The notes under the pieces: model-generated
The model's database searches: none
What the model saw: only the letters and a program-made list of their open reading frames with translations
What the model was told of the DNA's origin: nothing
Position numbers and translations under genes: made by a program
In this document: one piece after another, positions 36,801-47,281 of the stretch
Layout of the letters: each line of letters begins with the position of its first letter
How positions within the stretch are numbered: position 1 is the stretch's first letter
Assembly (NCBI RefSeq): GCF_000003815.2
Contig: NC_049987.1
Span: forward strand, 23,241,661-23,305,660
Length of the DNA: 64,000 bases
Direction of reading: 5' to 3'
Source of the DNA: Branchiostoma floridae
Lineage: Eukaryota > Chordata > Leptocardii > Amphioxiformes > Branchiostomatidae

Positions 36801-39145
36801 ACGGTTCGGACCCGAGTGAGAGGTGTGCACATCGATGCCGACCGCAGGACGTTTACCGTCGGCCTGTACGGAAAGGATGAACCAAGGCTGCAGGCAAAGA
36901 GGCTCATCTCGGACTACCTGGACAGCCTGGCGGTGCACAAACCCCGAGAGATCCCCCTGGCGGGGAGTGGCAGACCTGCAGGTGTCATGAAGGCCCTCCT
37001 CAACAAATACGGCCTCAACCTGGACGGTTTGAATAACGCAACAGGCGCGAAGGAGATCAGGCTAGACATGCGGAAACACCTCCTCGTTGTCCAAGAGAGT
37101 GACGAGACCTTCGACAAGGTGAAAGAAGAGGTAGAAGCGATCGCGAAAGAGATCCTGGAGAGGAAGGGCGAAAGTTGCCAGCGGGAGACCGACGACGACT
37201 CTGAGGACTGCGGCATCTGTTTCTGCCCCATAGACGGCAAGGACTACCGCCTACAGTGCTGCGGCCATAGATACTGCCATGATTGTATCAAACTTCAGGT
37301 GAGGATTGTGGAGGGGGTGATTGTTGCAATATGATACTGTACAACATAACACAACGAAATGAATAAATGAGTAAACTATTCAGTCCGTACTCATGCAAAG
37401 TTTGTTTGCCCATCTTGCACATTGGGTTTGTGATCTGGCTCCCTGGAGTCGTGATATTGTTTCTGTCTGTTTCTACTCACTTGTAGTTTCATAGAGGTAT
37501 TGGCTCATCTTGGTACTTTTTTTTCACCCCTCTACAGCTGACTTCAGACATCCGAAGCCAGAAATTCCCCATCATATGCGCGACTGGCGGATGCTCGCGC
37601 GAGTTCTTCCTCAGGGACCTCCGCTTACTCCTCAACCAGGCGGACTTTCGGCAGCTCGTGACAGGTGGGTTGGAGAAAGATTGTGACTTTTTTTAGATGT
37701 GATTTCTCTGTCAGCGTTGTGGCGTATAGACTAGCTGAGGGTTAACTCTGGCGTACACGAGATCGGGAGGACACTTGTTTGATTCCTGGTATTGCTGGCT
37801 GGACGCTGTTTTCCTTGGAAAGACAACACAAATTTTCTCATTCCAACTTTGGCAAGAGAGCGATGCGCTTTGCCTTCTAACACCGTGTCCTAGATACAGG
37901 GGGCAACAGCTGCCTGGGGGTTTCGATGCCTCTGTATCCCTGTCTAGAGAAGCATCATGCTAGAGTAAATGCTCATCAACTGAATGTTATTTGTATGACT
38001 TGTTTAACTTCAAGATGCTTGAAACACATCACTGTAAACATTTTCCCTTTTCATGCGATGCGCCAATTGTGATGAATCAAGAAATTATGCACAAACTATC
38101 ACCATATATTTACAATCTTTTTGATCTACAGGTTCCCTCAACGCCTTTGTGATCAAGAGTGGAAGCCGGTACCGTCCCTGTCCGACTCCTGACTGCCCTT
38201 CCGTGTACAGGTGTGTCACTGAAGAGGAGGGGGAAGGCCTTGTGAGTACAATACACATCTGCACATATGACGACTAACATGAATTGTTAGATGTATGCCC
38301 TTTCACTTTCTTTCACTTTCACACCTTGATGCAAAGAAGATTATATATCTACGATCAATAGAAGAGCAATGGTCGTTTTTGTTTTATTACATACCAAATT
38401 GAAAACGTAATTGTTACTGCAAAGATATATCTCTTACAATCCTCCTTGGTTAAGACAATAGTTCATCAATGCAGAACCTATTTACCAAGTTTATTCGCAA
38501 ATATTTATCACTTGCTTGGTTCTAAGGTCGCAGAAAATCGGTGAAACAGTTGACTTTACTCCTTGGCACATGGGATCTGCTAATATAATTACTAGCATAC
38601 TGGACAATATGGGTCCGTATACAGTCAGATCCAGGCCGTTATTTTCCGTTTCCGGACTTGAGACGACCATATATTGACGGATACGAATGTTTTATCGTAT
38701 CCGTCAATATATGGTTGTATCAAGTCCGGAAATGGAAAGATATAACCACCCAGATCTGACTGTATCCGGATCCGTTTTGTCCATATATGATTGTTTTACT
38801 TTTGATAATCTGAAGATACGTCAATACCGCTCCCAGGTGTTTCAGTGCTGCGTGTGCGACAAGCGCCTCTGTACCCGCTGTCATGTCGACATGCATGACG
38901 GGATGTCCTGCGCCACCTGGCAGATCTTCAAGGGCGACAAAGACGACACCTTGCGGGACTGGATGAAAGACAAGACGGACGTCAAGCTTTGTCCCAAGTG
39001 CAACTGGGTCATCGAAAAAATTGCAGGGTGCCAGCACATGACATGTAGGTGCGGTGCACACATCTGTTGGATCTGTCTGGAGGCATTCACCACTTCAGGT
39101 GAATGCTATGGGCATCTGTCCAGTGCACATGGAGGCTATATGTGA
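30887..39145 (+). CDS. DEAH-box RNA helicase fused to an RBR E3 ligase (frame interrupted once)
   Basis: Exons 30887-37298, 37538-37664, 38132-38241 and 38837-39145. An N-terminal part (708 codons to 33010) is Lys/Arg/His-rich with an RRM-like stretch near residues 340-395 and a coiled-coil-like segment after it. The helicase core follows: GSGKST, TQPRKIAAM, DEAH at about 33549-33560, SAT, FATNIAETSVTIPG and QRAGRAGR, then HA2-like and RRM-like regions, then RING1-IBR-RING2. The order resembles plant DEAH11/12 proteins and their invertebrate relatives. The long first exon is split by two CAAA units at 33011-33018: the upstream frame stops at 33025, and the helicase frame is continuous with it if one CAAA is absent, giving about 2317 residues. 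Likely RNA-linked ubiquitin ligase; a role in RNA surveillance or immunity is only inference. Confidence 0.85.
37202..39145 (+). CDS. RING-IBR-RING module of the DEAH helicase gene
   Basis: RING1 begins at the end of the long exon (CGICFCPIDGKDYRLQCCGH, then CHDCIKLQ) and continues in exon 37538-37664 (CATGGCSREF). The IBR region crosses exons 38132-38241 (RPCPTPDCPSVYR) and 38837 onward (FQCCVCDKRLCTRCHVDMHD). RING2 is LCPKCNWVIEKIAGCQHMTC then RCGAHICWIC. The Cys in AGCQHM sits where parkin-type ligases carry the ubiquitin-accepting Cys, so the ligase centre looks intact. Junction phases are 0, 1 and 0, and the stop is at 39143-39145. Confidence 0.9.
38619..38765. mobile_element. Near-perfect hairpin MITE in DEAH-RBR intron 3
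   Basis: Two 70-base arms (38619-38691, 38692-38765) pair over nearly their whole length, including ATATATTGACGGATACGA and CAGTCAGATC. It ends about 70 bases before the last-exon acceptor at 38837. Confidence 0.78.
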
Positions 39146-39367
39146 AGAAATATCTTACAAATTAACATGTGTTACAAATTAACATTACTAGATATGGCCT
39201 TCCGATCATGTTCATCCCCCAAAGAGATGCAGTCACATACCATTACAGTCCGAGATGAGACACCGAGTGCTAATACTAATACTAGCATGGAAGTGCATCT
39301 ATCTGTGACGTTAATTAACATAGGGAAGATTTAAAACGTTATATATATTCTTGTCACGAAGAAGACG

Positions 39368-39497
39368 TCTTGCCAACAAGCTTACGGTCAGTCCTCTGAC
39401 CCTCCTCAAGTTGAAATGACTCGCGCAATGCCGATACGCAATGTATCCTAAACAGAAGTGTGACGTCATTTCAACTTGCGAAAGCTTGTTGGTAAGA
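39368..39497. mobile_element. Inverted-repeat element downstream of DEAH-RBR
   Basis: TCTTGCCAACAAGCTT and CAAGTTGAAATGAC are mirrored by GTCATTTCAACTTG and AAGCTTGTTGGTAAGA, as in a short non-autonomous transposon. Confidence 0.6.
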
Positions 39498-39939
39498 TAT
39501 TTCCCTTGTGCACGAATACAACGTATAGTGTTTAGACTCTAAAGGCCAATATTGCTTGACGCTAAATATCATACTTAAGCTACTGCAATGATTTTGTCCA
39601 AAGTGATGTTGTTATGTTACAGTTGACTCGTGTCATTTGCGATCCGAAGATTGTACATGATACATTTGACTATCCTTTCCTGTTGAAGTGCACGTTTATT
39701 CAGACATAATTATGATTATAGAGTTACATGTACATCACTGTACTTTGCACACCGCATTAAGAATAGGCAATGGTACGTTCTTGACAAATGTGTAGTTTTG
39801 TCAATCTAATGTTAGTTGCTTTTGCCATCATGGCATCATGGCTTCTTATGGAAGGCTTCACGTTCAAGACTTTGGTTCATTACTTATCGTAGAAGCTAAA
39901 TCAAGTTGGTTCTGACTGAAATAGTTACATGGAGAATCA

Positions 39940-40135
39940 ATTAAATAAACGAGGTTGCATGAAAAGATGTCGTTGTGTAACAACCCTTTTGTGCGTAGCC
40001 GACTACCTCTTAAATTACCTCTGTCAGTTGATTTTGTTAATTTTTCTGTTTGCAAATTTGTTTGTTTCTGATATTTCATTTCATTGTACCTGTATTGCAC
40101 GGACTCCAGGGGAAAAGTGGAAGTATACATAACGT
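39940..40135 (+). repeat. Dispersed repeat ending in CACGGACTCCAGG
   Basis: Matches the reverse of 19170-19340 (TACCTCTGTCAGTTGATTTTG and the GACTCCAGG end). The longest frames in both are short and unrelated to known proteins. Confidence 0.55.
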
Positions 40136-40957
40136 TATCACTGATGGAGAGATGATCCTGAAAAGGAAACATTGACCGGGGTCACAAGGGCACTAACTCC
40201 ACAAGTACGTCAGTAGGAAGAGTCCACTTACAATTCTTAGGGGGGTTCACACTAAAAAAAAGATGATCGGGCATGATAAAAAGGATGAGACATAGATGAA
40301 GAAAAAACATATACTCACAACTCCACATCATTCCTTTAATGTCAACAAATCTACACTAAACTTGTAGTTAGTACTACATGGCTGTACTACAACTACTACT
40401 ACTGCTCACTGTTCACTCCCACAAGACACAGAAATAAAAAGAAATAAAAAATGCAATATAGAAATGGCTTCAACCAGCAAAGCTTTCACAGTCTCAAATT
40501 CCAAACCACAGCAAGATGGAAAAACTTAAGCTCCAATCCATATTCTTTGCTATACTTACTTCTAATTGATCAATGACACTAAAACTACCGTATCGCCTTT
40601 TAGGCATTAAGAAACAAAACAGAACGGCACAAAAATTTCTACACAACTTAGTTGTAAATTTCATCTCAGATTGCTTGGCTTATATTGAATCTATGTTACA
40701 AGTTAATTCTTAGTCCTTACACGCTAAAACTGTTATCACAAGTTGTTTGCATATCGTAAAGGCTTGTTAAAAAAAATCACATGCCTTTTTCCACAATTCA
40801 AGAAGAAAAATGTACAATGATCTTGTCGTCATGTTTGTTCCCTGTTGTTATTTCCTGAAGGTTGTAGACATTATTCCTTTTTCAATTTTTCCTGAAGAAT
40901 TTTTTTCGCTATTTTACATGAAAGTGAAGCTTAGAGCTTTAATCGCTTGAATGTTTC

Positions 40958-41116
40958 TTCTGTTTGGCGGTATGGCCTAGTCGCTGTCGCTCTCACCATC
41001 ATTAAACATATCTGATAGCCTGGAGAACCGCGGCCCCCAGCGTTGTAGGTACACATAACTCTGTTCTTCCTCAGTGCTACTGGAGTTCTGCTAACTCAGA
41101 GACGTTGCCGGCGTCC
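40958..41116 (-). pseudogene. Duplicated last exon of the cadherin gene, with in-frame stop
   Basis: About 160 bases match the 3' part of exon 41617-41345 including its stop codon and the flank beyond it. The catenin-binding motif YVYLQRWGPRFSRLSDMF is intact, ending DGESDSD, but a TAG at 41093-41091 replaces a Ser codon upstream in frame, and no acceptor is copied. It lies downstream of the true last exon, within or beyond its 3' untranslated region. Confidence 0.85.
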
Positions 41117-41344
41117 AACAGTGAAATTGTACATAAATGATTTTTTATGACAACTTCTTTACAATCATGATGGTTTCTTCTTTAAACTCATGGTAGTTTA
41201 GAAGTTAACACCTAGATTGGTCCACTACTCAGTGAATATAACAACAAAAGTATAAAGCGTTTACGTTATTTTTCAAAATTTCTGCTCCCCCCCTTATTTT
41301 GTACATTTCTTGAGTTTTTTTTCTTTGTTATTTGACGGTATGAC

Positions 41345-43499
41345 CTAGTCACTATCGCTATCGCCATCATTGAACATATCAGATAACCTAGAGAACCGTG
41401 GCCCCCAGCGTTGTAGGTACACATAGCTCTGCTCCTCCTCCGTACTACTGGAGTTCAGTGAGCTCAGTGACGTCGCCGGCGTGCCTCTTCCCTCGTCAGC
41501 GAAGGACATCTTGGCGTCCCTCGCGCCGGCGTTCGTGTCGACGTCTGCGTCACTCAGCCGACTGCTGATGAAGTCAGCCACCTCAACAGCGTCCTCTGGC
41601 GACAGCACGGGGAACTTCTGCAAATATAGAGACTTGGCTTTAGGAACCCTCGCCTTTGTACTTGACGTTCGCCAAAGCTTGTTATTTCTTTAAAGAATGC
41701 AATTTACAGCACTCAAACATAGTCGAGGAGCTAACTTGAGAAGACAACCGCCCCATGTACCCATGTACAAAGTTAGCAAAACCCATACCTTTGTCGATAC
41801 ATCATAACTTCGTACATCGCACTTCCTACATTAGGGTCTGCCCCATGTACGAAGTCAGTCGAAATCGAAACATCATTATTTCGTACATCGTACAAGTTCT
41901 ATGAATCGCAGCATGGCAACGATTGCCCTTGGTTACCAGGCTATGACGTCACTCTCACCTTGCGGTGTTTGAAGGTGTCGCCTGCGGACTGGATAACGTT
42001 GGACAGACGTTACTATTTCTATAAGCTATTTTTCTACGCGAACACAACATTTACAGCCTAAAGAGAGAATTCTTGTGTGATACGCATGCTATCATATGGT
42101 TACCCTTGACAACGGTTACCCTTGGTTACGTCCCCCACCTTGCGGTGTTTGAAAGTGTCGCCTGAAAACCGTATGACGTAGGACATGTGTCCCTATTTCC
42201 ATAAGCTATTTTTCTACACGAACAGAACAACCTAAAGAGACTTCTTGTGTGATACGCATGGCATGCTATCAAATGCAAAATGGCAACGGTTGCCCTTGGT
42301 TACCACTTTATGACGTCACGCTCACCTTGCGGTGTTTGAGTGTGTCCCCCGCGGACTGGATGACGGTGACGTCGAACGTGTCCTGGTCCTCCTCCCCGTA
42401 CCCCTCCTCCCCGTACTCCACCACGTTCTCGCGAGACTCCTCGTACACGGGGCTTTTGGGGTAGTCCAACAGGGCTTCCCTCTTCCGCTTCAGGTAGGAG
42501 CGTCGGAACGCAAGGAACACTATCACTACCACTGTGGGTAAAAGGTAAAAAAAAACACTATCACTCGTGAGTCCTCGTACACGGGACTCTTGGGGTAGTC
42601 CAGCAGGGCCTCCCTCTTCCTCTTAAGGTAGGAGCGTCGGAACGCAAGGAACACTATCACTACCACTGTGGGTAAAAGGTAAAAAAAAATCTGTAAGTAA
42701 AAAGGAACACTGTCACTCGCGAGTCCTCGTAGACGGGACTTTTGGGGTAGTCCAACAGGGCCTCCCTCTTACGCTTCAGGTAGGAACGGCGGAACGCCAG
42801 GAACACTATCACTACCACTGTGGGTAAAAGGTAAAAAAAATCTGTAAGTAAAAAGGAACACTGTCACTCGCGAGTCCTCGTAGACGGGACTTTTGGGGTA
42901 GTCCAACAGGGCCTCCCTCTTCCACTTCAGGTAGGAGCGGCGGAACGCTAGGAACACTATCACCACCACTGTAAGTAAAAAAGGAACACGATAACTAACT
43001 AAACGCGCCAAATTAGTGTATTTGGAACACAGGGGACCCTATCACGCGCGAGGTCTCATAGACGAGACTTTTGGGGTAGTCGAGCAAAGCTTCCCTCTTC
43101 CGCTTCAGGTACGAGCGCCGGAACGCAAGGAACACTATCACCACCACTGGGAATAAAAAAAAAGGGAACACAACGAGAGGCTTACGGAGAGGAGATGCTG
43201 CCAGATTAGTCCATAGCATTGAAGCTGGGTCTTGCGTTGGGCAAACTCATTAGGTTAAAAAATTAAAGACCGGCTTTGCCTATGGAACGCAAGACAGTTC
43301 TAGCAAACAACACCTGTGCGAACCCCAACTCTTGACAATGGACAAGTGTGGTGGGTTCTTTAAGGTTTGACTACAGTTAACTCTCATCGGAAGCACCAAG
43401 ACTTACCCATGAGGATGGCGACTCCGAAGAGAACGATGACGAGCGCTGCGGGCGAGATCTGGATGGGGCTCCGCACCGCCAGCGGACCGCAGTTCTGAC
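41345..43499 (-). CDS. Cadherin transmembrane and cytoplasmic exons
   Basis: Exon 43499-43407 encodes the end of the ectodomain and most of the membrane helix (SPAALVIVLFGVAILM). Exon 42531-42326 starts VVIVFLAFRRSYLKRKRE and carries the juxtamembrane p120-catenin region, with the acidic motif EYGEEGYGEEDQDTFD resembling the EEGGGEED motif of vertebrate cadherins. Exon 41617-41345 carries the beta-catenin region SLSSLNSSSTEEE followed by YVYLQRWGPRFSRLSDMF and an acidic end DGDSDSD. In vertebrates the matching stretch reads DYLNDWGPRFKKLADMYG. Phases are 1 and 0. These exons are the strongest evidence for the classic cadherin family. Confidence 0.93.
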
Positions 43500-46400
43500 C
43501 TGAGAGACCGTTGAAGAGGTTCATCAGCCACGTATGCAAACAGTTACAACAAATTTTCATCAATCAATGACTGTTTTTGAAAAGGTACAGTACATACCTC
43601 CCAAATTTTCGATGTCTACCAGTACATCATCGTCAGGGGAATGACCGAATCTCAGTTCTCGCCCTACGTAATGCCCTTGTGAGACCAAAAGACCCTTTAT
43701 TGCCCAGTGAGAAGTGTGGCGTCATATATAAGTTTGCATGTGAAGAGTGTGGTGAGACGTATGTGGGAGAAACGGAAAGATCGCTAGGGGAACGGACTAC
43801 CAAACACCAAAAGTCCCTAGATCGCCTGGACGGCAAATCTGCGATTAGCCAACACCACCTCAAATCACGTCACTTGGTCACTACCAAGCCCATCTCGGAC
43901 AACATAGACATTATTGACTTAGAAACACGCAATGCACATAGAAAGATTAAGGAGGCCATCCACATTCAACTAGAGGCTGCGAAGTTGAACAGGACTGAGG
44001 GTTGGGAGCTGCCCAAGTGCTACCTACCCCTTCTCCGCAAGGAGGCGGGGGGAGGGGGCAGATGATCCACGCAAGCCCAAGTCTCGTGTTCTCTCGCGAG
44101 AACTGAGATTAGGTCATTCCCCTGACGATGATGTACTGGTAGACATCGAAAATTTGGGAGGTATGGTTATCCCTTTTCAAAAACAGTCATTGATTGATGA
44201 AAATTTGTTGTAACTGACCTGAGAGAGAAACACAAACTTTTAAGACATTTTCTAAGTTTTCTTGAAGAAGGTAACAATCTTTACTAGTGTAGAAGAGACT
44301 AATAAAATCTGGATGGGGCTCCGTACAGCCAGGGGCCGGCCAGAAACACAAATTGTTATTAAGTTTTAAGACGTTTTCTTGAAGAATGTAACGATATTTA
44401 CTTGTGTACAAGAGAGCGATGACGAGCGTGGCAGTTGAGATCTGGACGACAAGAAACAAACTAAAGGTAAAATAAGATTTGGAAGCGTTCTGAAGAGGTA
44501 ATTGTATTTTGGAGAACTTATAAATTTGTAAGTTGCTTACGGTCCTTGACAATCTCTCCGGGATCGTCCGGACAGGTGCAGTTGTACCCGGAGACGTAAT
44601 TGTTACAGACGCCGACTCCGCACGGGTTGTCAGCACAGTAGTCCACCACACTGCAGTCGTCAGCCATGAAGCCATGTGCGCATGTGCAGTTCCGGCCGGT
44701 CTCATTTCGCGTGGGGGTGTCCATCTCCAGGCAGGTGCCTCCGTTATAACACGGGTAGTAGTAGCAGTTCCTGTCCAGTGTGCAGTTCTTGCCTGTTACA
44801 AGAGAGACATATAACGCTAGTTAACCTCCGTGCCATAATCTATATCCGCCGTTATAACACGGGTAGTAGTAGCAGTTCCTGACCAGTGTGCAGTTCTTAC
44901 CCGTGATTAGAGTGACGTAAAACGCTAGTTAATCTTTATCCGTGGGGTAACCTTTATTTGCCGTTATAATACGGGTAGTAGTAGCAGTTCCTGTCCAACA
45001 TGCAGTTCTTACCTGTTACAAGATTTGCATATAACGCTGGTTAACCTTTATCCTTGCCGTAACCTATATCCAAACAGGGTGCTTTTATCAAGTCGACGAA
45101 CTGTGGTTCCAAATTGCAAAATTCAGGAAGTTTTTAACCGCCGTCTGTCGACTTGATATCCCTGTTTTAGACTCAACGGTTATAGGTTACCCTGTGGATA
45201 AAGGTGAACTAGCGTTACAAGAGGGACCTACTCACCTACCATATATCATCAGCATCCATCGAAGTCTTCTCGAGTTATACTGTTCACGGACGGAAGGACA
45301 AACGGACGCACAATCCTAAAACATAACCTTAGCCATTCTGGCAAAGGTAATAAAGGTACAAACAAACATACCCTTGTACTGTTCGGTACAGGCGCAGTTG
45401 TAGTCCGCGATCAGATCGGTGCAGGTGGCGCCATTCTGACAGGGTTCGGGCTCGCACTCGTCGATGTTCTCACACGTCAGGGGGTCAGGGTTCACGGTCC
45501 CGTATCCCTCCGCGCACTCGCACACGCCTACGTCACACGCCTCGCCGCGGTCCGGTCGGCACGGGTAGGACTCACACGTCTGGTTGTGCATGCAGCTGAA
45601 CTCTATGTCCCTGTGGAGAAAGACGAACAGAGGAACAAGGTGGTCGGTATTACTAGTATTCTCCAAGCAGACCCCACGGTGCCATATAATAGTATCAAAG
45701 CTGCTTAAGGAGTATAACCGGCCAGAGGGAGTCAGACGGGCACCTCCCGTCGCATACACACTACTCCTAGGTCGGCTTCACTCCTCTGCTATCTTTTAAT
45801 ACTATGTTATGCTTCCATAGGATCTGCTTGGAGATTGGTCGGTATGACTAGTATCATATATGAGTCTAGTTGTAGATATGCATTTAGAGTACACTGAACG
45901 TTTTGAATTTAATCAGCTTTGAGAATCACTGGATAAAAAGGTCATTTCTTTACAACCAAGACACAGAATCACAGTCGACATTTTCGTCGGCACAAGTAGG
46001 ACATGTCTGGTTAGACATGCAGTTGAACTCTATATCCCTGTGGGGGGCAAGGCCAACAGAGGTACAGTCAATGTACGAGACGAAAAGTCCACTAGTAGAT
46101 GTGCATTGAGAGTACACTGAACGTGCGCGAATTACTTCATCAGTCAGAGACTCACTAGATAACATGATTCTTTTATTCAGTAGTCTGGTTAGACATGCAG
46201 ACGAACAGAGAAACATGGCCGACCTTTCGGTGACAACGTGTCAGTTTTCTCAAGGTAATGCTAACTGGTATTATTCCACACTGCAGCTAGGTGTCGCTGC
46301 TAACAGTATGGTGCCAAACGTAAACCATGTATGCGGTCCAAAAGGTTTTGCGTTTGGAAGCCGCTTTCTAGACTTAATGACACACGTTCAAGAACACATA

Positions 46401-46550
46401 TACACAAACATATAAACATACACACACACACGCACACGCACGCACACAGAGACGCGCACGCACACCACACAAACACACACTCACATAGACACACGCACTT
46501 ACACAGAGACGCACACGCACACCACACAAACACACACACATACACACACG

Positions 46551-46601
<51 letters not shown>

Positions 46602-47241
46602 ACCTGAAGCCCACGTTCTGCCTCTGGAACTCGTACGGTAGTAGTGCATCCTCCAGCACGGTGAAGCGCAGGTCATCACACACGCGCGCGCGCACACGCA
46701 CATACACACACACACGCACGCACACACACACGCACCCCCCCCCCCCCCCACACACACACACACACTCACACACACGTACCTGAAGCCTACGTTCTGCCTC
46801 TGGAACTCGTAAGGCAGTGGTGCGTCCTGCAGCACGGTGAAGCGCAGATCGTCCAGACAGCCGCGGAACGACGTTCTCATGTCAGTTGGTAGGCCACGCG
46901 GGTCCTCCACGCCGCCCACAAACAGCGACTGCGCGTTCAGCACGTGCGCCGTGTCAGAGCTTTCACCTGAGTAACGTAGTAAAGGAATAGTTATATCAGG
47001 AGCCTCATGTCAGACGGCAGGCCACGCGGGTCCTCCACGCCGCCCACAAACAGTGACTGCGCGTTCAGCACGTGCGCTGTGTCAGAGCTTTCACCTGGGG
47101 GAAAGGAACGTGGTAAACACATGATTGAGTCTGTCTGTCTGTCTGTCTCTGTCTGTCTGGTCGACTGGATGGTTGACTGGCTGGCTATCTGTCTGTTTTA
47201 GTCTCCGAGTTGTCTACCTCCCTCTCTCTCTCACCCCCCTA

Positions 47242-47281
<40 letters not shown>

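Noticed and set aside
46300..46943. Long Cys/Val or Thr/His-rich open frames
   Set aside because: They read through CA microsatellites; only the edges overlap true cadherin exon sequence.
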